From Voacanga thouarsii (lineage: Eukaryota; Streptophyta; Magnoliopsida; Gentianales; Apocynaceae): a stretch of DNA of 64,000 nt. Made by a program: the position numbers and the translations under genes. The stretch lies in NCBI GenBank assembly GCA_026120185.1, contig JANUWF010001272.1:2294001-2358000 (forward strand), written 5' to 3'. Within the stretch, counting starts at the first letter, position 1, and each line of letters starts with the position of its first letter. The notes below the pieces were generated by a model. That model saw only the letters and a list, made by a program, of their open reading frames with translations, made no database searches and was not told the origin of the DNA. Shown one piece after another: positions 11,351 to 23,094 of the stretch.

Positions 11351-14300
11351 TGTAATACCCCGCCCAAAACCACCTTCGGCTATGGGAAAAAGTCATGCAT
11401 TGCATAGCATCTTGCATTTTATGTGGTAGCTTGAATAATTTTATTTGCATGATGCATGTGAATTTTTATGTTACTCTTGCATTTGAATTAATTGATGTGA
11501 AATAGTTGTGTTGTTAAAGACTTGGTTAAGGGTGGTTTGGTCGAAGATTTTGAAGGATGAGTATTGGGGTGGTAAGAACTTCTTGTAGAAAAATTAGTAT
11601 TGGAGTTGTTTTGGAATAGCAGGGAGGTTGGTGATTTCCTTTGGTGACCCGAGTTCGAATCCTACCTTTTGTGAAGTAAGTTTCTCTTCTTGAAATTCTT
11701 TTCTTTAGACCATTTCTTATCTTGGCCGAAAAAGAATCTAGCTATCCTAGAGAAATTTTAGTATTTTTACTCCAAGGAAATAAGTCTCCATATTTATTTC
11801 CTAAATTCAAGGACTTGGATGTGAATAAAGTTCACCTTTAATTTTCAGCTTGTGTTCCTTAGGATTTTCGAAAAAACCCTAGCTAGTAATTAAAATATTA
11901 GCTTGATTTTAGTTAGATAGATGTTGCCATGGATAGGTGGAATTAATGAATCCTTTTCCTAGTAGGAAATCTTGTTGATTTTAATCCTAGAATGTTAGCT
12001 AAAAAAATCTGGAAAAAAATTCCAGCAAGTGCCGCCATCTTGGAGCACCTTTAGCTTAATCCAAACTCTTCTAGAACTAGAGGAAATCTTATCAAAATCC
12101 TTGATAATATCAGATTTTATTTCAATCCAAATTCAACTAGGATTTCTTCCTTTTCCTAGCTGAATTTCGGCAGCTTTGTATCTACATAAGCTGTCCGAAA
12201 TTCTAGCCATCTTTAGCTACAATCCAACTCTGAAAATCCTAGCTCAAACCACCTAGAATACTCCTTAACAATTCAACTACCTTAGCTGCACAAAAATCAG
12301 AATTTTATTCACACAAAAACACTAAAATTCGTCCAGCATATACACAGAAAATTCGGACAGCTTTGTACAGGATTTTCGGCCAGCTTTATATTCCTACTTC
12401 AACCGAAATTTTGCACACATCCTTCACTGAAAACCCCCAGCTGAACAAGCTATTTTCAGCACCCAAAACCCTCATTTTTCCTCTGGAAATTTCGGTAGAA
12501 TTATAGCAGCCAAACCAGTCCAAACCTTGCTACACTTGCACAGAATTTTCACAACACATGCACAGGATTTTTCAGTCATCAAAACTCACTCAAAGTCTTC
12601 CTCGTTTGGCCCAAAATTCTGAACACATTTAGCCCTTCCTTTGAGCAGTATTTCGGCCAGCATAGAGGAGCAAATTGTAGAATTATTTTCTCCATAAAAC
12701 TCCCCTAAAATCGGCAGCAAGGAGGCGCGCGCAAGCTGAAATTTCGCATTTGTTGTCCAAGAAACCTAAAGCCATTAGGAGTCTATCTAAACATCACCAT
12801 CTGACCATAAACCAATCTTCTTCAACTTTAAATCATAACCACCGTTTACCCTCTCCATTCTACACGAAAATTTCAGCAACTTCTCTCTGCAAAATTTTCG
12901 AAACCACAAGAGTTATTTCAAGCAAAAATCGAACACACCCTAAGGTAAGCACAAATCCTTTCAACCTCTTGATGCCGTTTTCTCTAATGATTCTTTTCTC
13001 TTTCTTCTACCCTTAAATCACGCCCTATAGAGGCTGATTTCCTCTTCTTCCTAAATTTTTGATCAACTGAAGCAAAGGAGGTAGCTTCTCTCTTCTTCTC
13101 AAGCGAACTCAGGACGATCACCATAGGAACATCAAGACCTCATTACCCGGTAGTTGCAAGGTAAGGGAATACCCTCCCTTGATGTCGAAAGTAAAGTTTA
13201 ATGGTGTTTATTAGCGAGATAAACATGTGGTCGTAGTATTTGATCTTTGGGGATTGAATAGTATACTTGGAATTAAATAGGAGATTGCGAATTGTTATGG
13301 AAATAAATGGCATTAGAGCATGTTTAAATTAATTGAGACCCTGATCATGATATTATGTGGTTTAGATCAGGAGGATAATTGAGGAAAGCCAGCTGTGATT
13401 TTTATCTCGTTATCTGAGGGATATCAAGTAAGTCCTTGCATAAACTCTTTTATTAAACGTTGTGATGGTAAGTCCTTTTATAAACTGTTTTGTTAAAGGT
13501 TGTGATGGCGAGTCAATGTTGTGAAGCTTTGTAAAGCTATTTTTAAACTATGTTTGCTTGGGTTGTAAACGTGGATATTTATTCTTTAAACGGTTTTGTC
13601 AAACTAATGGTTTTTAGCAAGAAAACTATTCTTTTCCTTAAATTTTTAGAAATCTCTTTTAAAGAAAATCATGTTTTACAAAGCCAGGGTTTGAAAATAT
13701 TTTGAATCACGAATTAACGGATATGTTCGTTGAGTACTCAATAAGGGTAGGCTAACAATACTAGTCTTGGAGGGCTAGCGTAAGTCTTCTGGCAGGAAGC
13801 TATCTCCAGAAGATGAACTCTGCTTGAAAAGGCGACAGTCTTGATTGGTCAAGCCAGTCCGAGCTAGCATTATACCTGAAAGGTATTATTTATATTCCCG
13901 GCATGGACACCCGGATGGTTTTGTTGGGTGTAGAGATGGAGGAGTATCTCACCCGGTGGGCTGTACACTCACCTTGATCAGAACGCCCAACGTGTGGTAA
14001 TCTGGTCCAGACAAGGTGCACAAAGTGTGGTGCCTTAGCCAACTTGTTCTCATGGAGCCCAACGTGTGGTGACATGACTTTTATCCGAGTGGAGGATTAA
14101 TTTTGTACAAAGTGTGACAATGAGAAAAACCCACTCCTTGCGAAAAGAGATTGTTTATGACTTGCCAAATTATTTTTACAAATGTTTTACACTTTGCGTA
14201 CATGAACTATTTAAAACACCATGTGCACACACAGGACATACTGAGATTTATTCTCATACTGTTTTACACCATGTTTTCAGGAGATAGACTGTGCTGAGTC

Positions 14301-14565
14301 AGCGGGACATGTAATAGTTGGAGCTTTTGCTATTTTCTCTATCCGTTCTAGGAGACATTTATTGCTTATGCTTCTAAACAATATTTTGTTTTATTCCGTT
14401 TTGCTCCAAATTGAGCCTGATGTAATAAGAATATTTCTTGATTTATCTAAGTTGATCCTTTTGGAGATTGTCTTTATATTTTATACCTTGTTCTAAAGAC
14501 CCCTTGTCCTACGGGACGGGGCAACATCCCCGCCCTTTTAGGGTACGTAGTCGTGGGGTGTTACA
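11351..14565 (+). mobile_element. Solo LTR S1 (E2 family) inside LTR A
   Basis: A complete LTR (TGTAATACCCC to GGTGTTACA, 3215 bp) flanked by the 5-bp duplication ACACC at 11346-11350 and 14566-14570. LTR C around 22440-22450 shows the uninterrupted target. There is no interior and no second LTR, so it is a solo LTR left by LTR-LTR recombination. It differs more from LTRs A and C than they do from each other, so it came from another subfamily although it inserted later than LTR A. It carries its own tRNA-like module, hairpins, intron-like unit (13428-14280) and terminal hairpin (14500-14521). Confidence 0.9.
13428..13509 (+). repeat. 41-bp tandem duplication in S1
   Basis: Two adjacent copies of a unit beginning GTAAGTCCTT and ending TTGTGATGG, differing at a few bases. 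LTRs A and C have a single copy. The unit starts exactly at the splice-donor-like site, so S1 has that site in duplicate. Confidence 0.7.
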
Positions 14566-14570
14566 ACACC

Positions 14571-15215
14571 TGGATGGTTTTGTTGGGTGTATAAAAGGAG
14601 GAGTATCTCACCCGGTGAGTTGTACACTCACCTTGATCAGACGCCCAACGTGTGATAATATGGTCCCGGCAAGATGCACAAAGTGTGGTGCCTTGTCCTC
14701 ATGGAGCCCAACGTGTGGTGACATGACTGTTTGTTTGAGTGGATGATTTGTTTTGTATAAAGTGTGATTATGAGAAAAACCTACTCCTTGCGAAAAGAAA
14801 GTATTTATGACTTGTCAAATATTTCTACAAATGTTTTCCACTATGCATACACGAATTGTTTGAAACACCATGTGCACACACAGGACTTACTGAGATTTCA
14901 TCTCACACTATTTTATATCATGTTTTCAGGAGGTAGATTGTGCTGAGCTAGCGGGGCATGTGATAGTTGAAGCTTTTGTTATTTTTTTCCCATTTTGTTC
15001 TCGGAGCCAGTTGTTGTTTAAGCTTCTAAACGATATTTGTTTTATTTCGTATTGCACCAATTTGAGCCGGATGTAATAAGAGTTTTTCTCTATTTATCTA
15101 AGTTAATTCTTCTGGGGTTGCCTTTACATTTTATACCTCGTTTTAAAGACCCCTTGTCCTACGGGACGGGGCAACATCCCCGCCCTTCTAGGATACGTAG
15201 TAGTGGGGTGTTACA
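14571..15215 (+). mobile_element. E2 5' LTR (LTR A), second part
   Basis: Resumes after S1 with TGGATGGTTTTGTTGGG and ends GGGGTGTTACA directly before the primer site. It holds the intron acceptor-like site (TTTTCAG ending 14929) and the terminal hairpin (15150-15171). LTR A totals 3328 bp without S1. Confidence 0.9.
15150..15171 (+). other. Conserved hairpin near the LTR 3' end
   Basis: Arms CCCC..GTCC and GGAC..GGGG around a 3-4 base loop, right after AAAGA. Equivalent structures with altered but pairing arms lie in every long LTR here (3900-3925, 14500-14521, 23029-23050, 32231-32256, and 43896-43916 on the minus strand). It may mark the end of R or act in RNA 3'-end formation. Confidence 0.5.
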
Positions 15216-15217
15216 AG

Positions 15218-15230
15218 TGGTATCAGAGCC
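15218..15230 (+). promoter_or_regulatory. Primer binding site of E2 (tRNA-Met)
   Basis: TGGTATCAGAGCC, two bases after LTR A; exact match to the usual plant gypsy site complementary to initiator tRNA-Met. Confidence 0.9.
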
Positions 15231-15315
15231 TAGGTTTAGGCAATTACTGGACTTACTGGGTTTTATTTTCTTAAGTATTTTGATCTGGTACTAATTGTTT
15301 CCTTTTGTTTATAGG

Positions 15316-15849
15316 ATGGTCAAATGAGTTGTATCGGCTGTCAGAGTCTGGCCCGCTGGCTGTGGGAATCCACCTGCCCCATTACCCGTAGCTGATCCAC
15401 CCTCGTCTGATTCGGAGAGAGAGCATGAGCCGCCAGTACTGGACGACCCGGTGGTTGAGGCGAAGATAAAGGTTGAAGGGAGCCTAGGAGAGTACGAGGG
15501 GGATGATGAGAGGGAGGTAGTAGAGTTTGCCAGTGAGGGAGGGGAAGATGAGGAGATGGCTGAGTTGAGTGAGGGGGAGGTAGATGAGCTCGGGAATAAG
15601 GGAGACAGTGAGAGTGAAAGGGAGATAGGAGAAGTTGATAGAACTCCTGCTTGCTACGACCCTAAGGAGTCCAGTGGTGAGGGACCTAGGTCGAGGGATG
15701 AAGTTGCCCCGGGAGAGAGGGAACTTAGGCAGTCAGCTCTAGAAGTGGTAGATAAGGGAAAGAGGAAGCTGGAAGAGGGTCCTAAGGGGTGTGGACTCCG
15801 ATATGGACTGGGAATCGATGCCAAGTTAAGGAGAGAGGGGTTGCTTTAG
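15316..15849 (+). pseudogene. Acidic leader ORF upstream of gag (E2)
   Basis: Starts ATG at 15316 and stays open to the stop ending 15849 except for one TGA at codon 4. About 178 codons. The first third is proline/alanine-rich (NPPAPLPVADPP), the middle is very acidic (EGGEDEEMAELSEGEVDE), the end is mixed with KGKRK. No domain recognised. It lies between the primer site and gag, like the E1 ORF at 4051-4614. The early stop may be recent damage, or translation may begin downstream. It is not capsid-like, because the capsid signature lies further on at 16320-16700. Confidence 0.5.
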
Positions 15850-16084
15850 GGCTTTATTATTTCACTAAATAACAGGGCATTGCATGTGATAACCTCTTCT
15901 TTTCTACGGAAGCATGGTTTATATGAAAAGCATAAGTTTTAGTTATTACTTAATTTTTTCCTACATAACATCATCAAATTCTTTTTTAAAATGAGTGGAT
16001 AACATTGCTATTAACTGATCATGCACTTGAGCATACTCTCTTTCCCCTTAGTAATTATCTGACCTTAAGTGAATGTGATCAAAG

Positions 16085-16773
16085 ATGGCACCAAGACGTA
16101 GGATAGTCATTCATAGCAGAACTGTGCAGGAAAGTGCATCCTCCACTTCGGAATTTAAGCAGATGCATCGTTCCACACCCGACGTGGAAGACCACTTGCC
16201 ACGAGAATAGGAGTTAGCTTCGGAGAGATCACGAGATGTGATCATTGGTCAGGCTTTCGACAAGATGCCTCGATCCTGCAGAACCTAACAGAGAAAGTGG
16301 ACAAAGTGGCCAGGAAACCACCGCGGGGAGAGGATGAGGCCCTGGAGCATTTCCTGAAGTTCTAACCTCCCACATTCCAGGGTGAGGTGGAACAAGATAA
16401 GAAGGCCAAGCAGTGGATTGAATAGATGGAGAATATTTTTGCTACCTTGCAGTACTCAGAAGAGAGAATGGTGAAGTTTGCTACTTTTCGGCTGAAGGGA
16501 CTGTCTCGGGCATGGTGGTAGCGAGTACGGAGTGATTAGGACAGAGAGGAGCAGGAATGGACATAGGACGACTTTACGGAAGCTTTCCATGCCGAGTACA
16601 TTCCTCGATGGGTAGCTGAGAAGAGGGAGGATAAGTTCCAAATCCTCAAGCAGGGAGGCATGCCTGTTGTTCAGTATGTGGCCCGGTTCACGTAGTTGTC
16701 CAAGTACTGCAAGTGCTTGGTCGACAAAGAGCAGAAGCGCACCTGGTAGTTCGTGAAGGGCTAAGGCCCGGAA
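16085..16773 (+). pseudogene. E2 gag (capsid) pseudogene
   Basis: Opens with ATG (MAPRRRIVIHSR) and runs in one frame with several TAG/TGA stops. Recognisable retrotransposon gag features are PPTFQGE (about 16370), RMVKFATFRLKGLSRAWW (about 16470-16520) and FHAEYIPRWV (about 16590). These belong to the capsid region of chromovirus Gag, which builds the virus-like particle. The frame ends near GPEI at about 16770, where the sequence jumps straight to pol; the zinc knuckle that should follow is missing. Confidence 0.8.
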
Positions 16774-18217
16774 ATTGCTCAAGAAAGGATGTACGGGATA
16801 TTTGGCGTATCTCCTAAACAAACCTAAGGATCAGTGTACCTTGGAGAGTACAGAGGTGGTAAAAGACTTTCCAGATGTTTTCCCTGCTGAGCTCACTTCT
16901 CTACCCCCTGAATGGAAAGTTGAGTTTACCGTGTACCTAATTCTTGGAGCAGAACCGGTGTCAAGAACCTCTTACCGGGTGGCACTGACAGAGCTGAAAG
17001 AGTTAAAGGAGCAATTGGAAGAGTTGGTGAGGCAAGGCTATATTCGACCGAGTACATCACCGTGGGGAGCCCTGGTGTTGTTTGTTAAGAAGAAAGATGG
17101 TATCTTAAGTCTATGCATTGACTACCGGGGACTGAACAACTTAACGATCAAGAATAAATACCCTTTACCCTTGATCAACGAGTTATTCGATCAACTGCAA
17201 GGCACTACTTGCTTTTCGAAGTTGGACCTGTAGCAAGGATACTACCAAGTGAGGATTAAGGAAGAAAACATCCCTAAGTCTACTTTCAACATGCGGTATG
17301 GCCACTATGAATTTGTGGTAATGTCATTCGGTGTAACCAATGCACCGGCAGTTTTCATGGATTTGATGTATCGCGTCTTCCAACCATATTTGGACAAGTT
17401 CGTGGTTATCTTCATCGATGATATCTTAATCTACTCCAAGAATCCGAAGGATCACGCGGAGCACTTAAGATTGGTCCTAGACAAGCTAAGGGAATTCAAC
17501 CTTTTCGCCAAGTTCAGTAAATGTGAGATTTGGTTAAGCTCGGTATCTTTCCTCGGCCATGTGATATCTAAGGAAGGGATCAAGGTGGACCCTGCCAAGG
17601 TGAAAGCCGTAACTAATTGGAAACAACCGGAGAACGTTACAGAGATACGAAGTTTCCTTGGGTTGACCGAGTACTATCGGTGTTTCATTAAGAATTTCTC
17701 TACCCTGGCTTCGCCGATGATGCGATTATTAAAGAAGGATTTCGCCTTTGTTTGGAGCGAGAAGTTTGAGAAGAGCTTTCAAAAGCTTAAGAGGCGGTTG
17801 ATTACAGCACCTATGCTAAGCCTACCCGAGGCTGACAAGTCCTATGCACTCTATACGGACGCATCTAAGGAAGGTCTAGGAGCTGTGCTGATGTAGGAAG
17901 GGAAAGTCATAGCTTATGCATCTAGGAAGCTAAAGCCGCATGAAGCAAATTATCCAGTGCATGACTTAGAGCTGGCAACCATAGTGTTCACCTTGAAGAA
18001 GTGGCAACATTATTTGTACGGTGCCCAATATGAAGTCTTCACTAACCATAAGAGTTTGAAGTACATCTTCACGCAGAAGGACTTGAATCTTCGACAGCGT
18101 AGGTGGATGGAGTTTTTGGAGGAATATAAGTGTCCTATTAATTATCACCCGGGCAAAGCGAATGTGGTAGTCGACGCATTGAGTCGGAAAGTGAAGATAG
18201 CCCACTTGAGAATGTAA
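16768..18217 (+). pseudogene. E2 pol pseudogene: reverse transcriptase and RNase H
   Basis: Starts inside the segment between protease and RT ([15 protein letters not shown]), so the protease itself is lost. [15 protein letters not shown], then the catalytic aspartate region FSKLDL at 17217-17230, a stop, then [12 protein letters not shown] and the active site FIDD in [13 protein letters not shown] at about 17405-17440. RNase [18 protein letters not shown] (about 17845-17895), a stop where the family has glutamine, then [16 protein letters not shown] and DALSRK near 18190. Only about two stops break an otherwise well-preserved frame, so E2 is much younger than E1. Confidence 0.9.
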
Positions 18218-19737
18218 GAGGTGTCGGCAGTCTAGGAAATCCTGGAGTAAGAGGCAGAAGTTCAAGAGAGGAAGATCTGTGTGAGCAACTTGGCTCTGAA
18301 ACCCGATCTGGATCAGGAAATTGTATTAGCCCAATAGGACAGTGTGGAATTTCAGTCCTTCAAGGAGAAAGAGATCGCGAGGGGAGGAAGCGATTTCTGG
18401 ACCAATGAGAAGGGGGTACTGTACTTTTGGGACCAGATTTGTGTGCCTGACATCCAAGCCTTGAGGAAGAGGATACTGGCCGAAGCTCATAAGAGCAAGT
18501 ATACCATATACCCTGGGGAAGTAAAGATGTAACATGACCTAAAGAAGAAATATTTGTAGGCCGGAATGAAGAGAGATGTGGTTCAGTATATGTCAACATG
18601 CCTGACGTGCCAGAAGGTTAAAGTGGAGCATAAGAAGTTTGCAGGTTCACTGCAACCGTTATCGATTCCCGAGTGGAAATGGGAGGAGGTGACTATGGAT
18701 TTTGTGATTGGAATTCCGATGACCAAGTCACACAAAGATGCAATCTTGGTGTAGTGGACCGACTGACCAAGACAACACATTTTATACCAGTGAACGTAAG
18801 GGACTCAATGGAAAAGTTGGCTCAAACGTATACCTAGGAAATCGTAAAGTTGCATGGTGTACCGTCAAGCATTGTGTCAGATAGGGACCCTAAGTTCACT
18901 TCAAGATTCTAGAACAAGTTCCAAGAGTCTTTGGGTATCATACTGAAATTTAGCACCTCTACTCATTCGCAGACCGACGGTCAATCCGAGAGAGTCATCC
19001 AGATACTAGAGGATATGCTCCGAGCATGTATTTTGGACTTTGGAGACAAGTGGATCGAGTGTTTACCACTGCAGAATTGGCATATAACAACAGCTATCAG
19101 GCATCGATTGGGATGGTGTCATACGAAGCACTATATGGGCGAAAATGTCAAGTACCGATGTACTGGGGATGGACGGAAGAGGGGAACATTAGAAAGACTG
19201 GTGAGGTATACATTTAGGAAATGATGGACAAGGTCAAGGTTATCCGAGACAGGCAAAGGGCAGCGCAAAGCCGACAAAAAAGCTACGCAGCTTCTAGAAG
19301 AAGGGAACTAGAGTTCCAGGTGGGTGATTGCACATTCTTGAAGTTGACTCCTAGTAGGGGAATCCTGAGGCATCCGAGAGGAGGGAAGTTAAGTCCTAGG
19401 TATTTAGGACTGTTCCTGATATTGGAGAAAGTTGGGTCGGTTGCCTACAAATTGGATCTACCTGATAATCTAACTGGGATGTATGATGTATTCCATGTAT
19501 CTCAGTTTAGGAAGTACAACCCCGGATCCGAGTCATGTACTCAATGAGGAACCAATGGAGTTGCAACCGAATCTAAGTTATGTGGAGAGACCAGTCAAGA
19601 TCTTGGAGTAGAGTATCAAGACTCTTCGAAGTAAGCAGATACCTATGGTGAAAATACTTTGGGATCATCATGGAGCACAAGATGCAACATGGGAAATGGA
19701 GGAATGGTTAAGACGGAAGTATCCGGATATGCTCTAA
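18218..19737 (+). pseudogene. E2 integrase and chromodomain pseudogene
   Basis: Zinc-binding part with CLTCQKVKVEHK (about 18598-18635), then MDFVIGIPMT, a one-base frameshift near 18752, the core with SDRDPKFTS and STHSQTDGQSERV (about 18878-19000), then in another frame AYNNSYQASIGM. The GPY/F-like C-terminal part lies at 19221-19547 (KLSPRYLG, DVFHVSQFRKY). After a further frameshift a chromodomain-like tail (MVKILWDHHG, ATWEMEEWL) ends at the TAA at 19735-19737. Integrase would join cDNA to the host genome, and the chromodomain would guide it to heterochromatin. At least three frameshifts. Confidence 0.85.
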
Positions 19738-19773
19738 GGGTATGGAACCTGAATTTTGGGACGAAATTCTCTT

Positions 19774-19786
19774 AAGGGGGAGGGGA
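19774..19786 (+). promoter_or_regulatory. Polypurine tract of E2
   Basis: AAGGGGGAGGGGA immediately before LTR C, preceded by GGGACGAAATTCTC. Primes plus-strand DNA synthesis. Confidence 0.85.
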
Positions 19787-22700
19787 TGTAATGCCCTGCC
19801 CAAAACAACCTTTGACTATGGGGGAAAAAAAAGTCATGCATTGCATAGCATTTCGCATTTCACGTGTTATCTTAAAATTATTCTTGCATGGGTGCATGTG
19901 ATTTCCAAAGTTACTTTTGCATTTGATTTATTTGGTGTGAAATAATTGTGGTGTTTAAGAGTTGGTTAAGTGAAGTTTAGTCGAGGAGATGGAAGGATGA
20001 GAATTAGGGTGGAAAGAATTTCTTAGAGAAATATTAGCATTGGAGTTGGTTTGGAATAGCGGGGAGGTTGATGACTTCCTGTGGTAACCCGAGTTCGAAT
20101 CTTACCTCTTGCGAATATTAGTTTTCTTTTTGAAAATTCTTTTCCCTAGACTTCTACATGTCTTGGCCGAAAAAGACCTAGCCATCCTAGTGAATTTTCA
20201 GCGCCATTGTTCTAAGGAAATAAGTCTCTATATTTATTTCCTAAATTCAAGGATTTTTTATATGAATAAAGGTTACTATTATTTTCAGCTTTTGTTCCCT
20301 TTGATTTTTGAAAAAAACCCTAGCTGAATAACTAAATTCCAACTTGAATTTAACTTACTAGATTTTGTAATGGATAGTTGGAATTAAAGTGTTATTTTTC
20401 TAGTTGGATACCTTGTGGATTTTGAACCTAGAACCTTAGCGAAAAATCTGGAAAATTTTCCAGCTAGGTGTCGCCACTTTTTGAAGGAGTTTTAGCCCAA
20501 CTCAAACTCTTCCAACACTAGGAAATCTTATCCAAAATCCTTTAGCAAATCAGATTTTATTTCAATCCTACTTCAACTAGGTTTTGCTTCCTTTTCCCAG
20601 CAGAATTTCGGCAGCCTTGTGCAAGCACAAGCTGTCTGAAATTCCAGCACTCCTAAGTGTAGTCCAACTCTTCAAACCCTGGCTCAAAACATCTAGAACA
20701 CTCCTCATCAATTCAAATTACCTTAGCCACATAAAAACCAGATTTTACTCACCAAAATTCTAGAAATTCGGCCAGCTTAGGAACCAGAATTTTGGCCAGC
20801 CTTGCACTCCAACTCAAACGAAAATTTTGCACACCAAAACCTACCAAAATCCTCAGCTGATTAAGCCAATTTTCAGCGCCTAAAACCCTCGCCTTTTCTC
20901 TGTAATTCGCGGTAGAACAATAGCTAAAACAGTCCAGAATTTCTCCCCTCTGGTTCAATGATTTTCGCACAGCACATGAGCCATTCTTGCACAGAACTTT
21001 AGTTCTCAAAACCTACTCAAACTCCTCCTTGTTTTGGCCAAAAACTCTGAACGCATATAGCCCTTTTCTTGAGGAATATTTTGGCCAGCATAAGGTAGCA
21101 ATTGCAAAATATTTTCTCCTCGTAAACCCTCCCAAATTCGACAGCAACAAGGTGCACAGCAAGCTACAATTTTCAGCCTTGCTGTCCACGAAACCTAAAG
21201 CCATTAGGAGTCTTTCTTAACACCACCATCTAACCCTAAACCAATCTTCTCTAACCCTAAATCATAGTAGCCGACTACCCTCTCCATTCTACGCGAAAAT
21301 TCCAGCAAGAATCTCCCTACAATTTTCGAAAATCACAAGAACAATTCCTAGCAAGAAACCAATCACACTCTAAGGTATGCAAAAACCATCTTAACCTCTT
21401 GATTCCTTTCTTCCATCAATTCTTCTCCTTTTCTTCCCTTGAATCACACCACCTAAAGGCTGATTTCATCCTTTTTACCTGCTTTTGGTCAAAAGGAAGG
21501 AAAGAAGGCAGCTTTTCTCTTCTACTCGAACGAACTCGGGATGAACACCATAGGAGCATCGAGATCTTGTTAACCTGGTTGTCACAAGGTAAGGGAATCC
21601 TTACCCTTGATGTCAAAATTAAGGTTTAATATGGTTGATGATGTCCATTAGCATGATGAATGGGTATTTTGAGTCGAGTAATTAATTAAGCATATTCGAT
21701 GCATAGCAATGCCATATTTTACGATTGTAATGATAGATATGAGTTGTGATGGTCAAGTCAAGCCTTTGTTATATAATATTCATGTCTTTGATGAATATAT
21801 GGTCATAGAATATGAACTTTGGGGGCTAGTTAATTTAATGGGAATTAGATAGTGGATTGTGAATTGTTATGGGAATAAATGAGTTTAGAGCATGTTCAAA
21901 TCGATTGAGAGCCTGATCATGATATTATATGGTTTTAGATTAGGAAGATATTTGAGGAAAGCAAGCTGTGATTTTATCTCATTTGTCTGAGGCATATCAA
22001 GTAAGTCCTTCCATAAACTCTTTTGTTAAATGTTGTGATGGCAAGTCTATGTTGTAAAGCTTTGCGAAGCTATTGTTAAACTATGTTTGGTTGGGTTGTA
22101 AACGTGGATATTTATTTCCTTTAAACGATTTTGTCAAACTAAGGATTCTATCAAGAAAACTATTCTTTCTTCTACATTTTTAGAAAACTGTTCTATAGAA
22201 AACCACGTTTCACATAGCCAAGGTATGGAAATATTTTGAATCAGGAATTGACAGATATGTTCGTTGAGTACTCAATAAGGGTAGGCTAACAATACTAGTC
22301 TTGGAGGGCTAGAGTAAGTCTTCTGGTAGGAGGCCACCTCTAGAAGATAAGCTTGGCTTGAAAAGGTGAAAGTATTGGGTTGGTCAGGCAGGTCTGAGCT
22401 AGCATTTGTACCTGGTAAGGTATTATTTATTTTCTCGACATGGACACCCGGATGGTTTTGTTGGGTGTATAGAAGGAGGAGTATCTCACCCGGTGTCCTG
22501 TACACTCACCCTGATCTGAACGCCCAACGTATCGTAATCTAGTCCCGACAAGGTACACAAAGTGTAGTGCCTTATCCTCACGGAGCCCAACGTGTGGTGA
22601 CATGACTGTTTGTTCAAGTGGATGATTTATTTTGTATAAAGTGTGATTATGAGAAAAACACACTCCTTGCGAAAATGAAGTATTTATGACTTGCCAAATA

Positions 22701-23094
22701 TTTCTGCAAAAGTTTTCCACTATGCATACACGAATTGTTTGAAACACCATGTGCACACACATGACTTACTGAGATTTCATCTCACACTATTTTATATCAT
22801 GTTTTCAGGAGGTAGATTGTGCTGAGCTAGCGGGGCATGTTATAGTTGAAGCTTTTGTTATTTTTTTCCCATTTTGTTCTAGGAGCTAGTTGTTGTTTAA
22901 GCTTCTGAACGATATTTGTTTTATTTCGTATTGCACCAATTTGAGCCGGATGTAATAAGAGTTTTTCTCTATTTATCTAAGTTAATTCTTCTGGGGTTGC
23001 CTTTACATTTTATACCTCGTTTTAAAGACCCATTGTCCTACGGGACGGGGTGACATCCCCACCCTTCTAGGGTATGTAGTAGTGTGGTGATACA
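19787..23094 (+). mobile_element. E2 3' LTR (LTR C)
   Basis: An uninterrupted 3308-bp LTR from TGTAATGCCC to GTGATACA. It matches LTR A throughout and shows what LTR A looked like before S1 inserted. It contains the tRNA-like module (about 20057-20106), a hairpin (20604-20643), an intron-like unit (22001-22808), the GAGTACTC block (about 22260-22350) and the terminal hairpin (23029-23050, one C-to-A change in an arm). Confidence 0.9.
22001..22808 (+). other. Intron-like unit in LTR C
   Basis: Donor-like ATCAA followed by GTAAGTCC; acceptor-like CATGTTTTCAG. Length 808; the same pair is 804 apart in LTR A (S1 removed), 853 in S1 (with the 41-bp duplication) and 795 in S2. Confidence 0.45.

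Larger units (their letters stand above)
8668..23094 (+). mobile_element. E2: full-length but defective Tekay-like chromovirus, nested in E1
   Basis: Bounded by related LTRs (A and C) starting TGTAATRCCC and ending in TTACA/ATACA, with the five bases TGTTT on both sides (8663-8667 and 23095-23099). The uninterrupted E1 5' LTR around 325-345 serves as the empty site. The interior is 4571 bp: primer site, acidic ORF, gag, RT-RNase H, integrase, chromodomain, polypurine tract. The C-terminal chromodomain, tRNA-Met primer and long LTRs place it in the Tekay/Del lineage of Ty3/gypsy. Stops, frameshifts and a gag-pol deletion make it non-autonomous. Confidence 0.9.
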
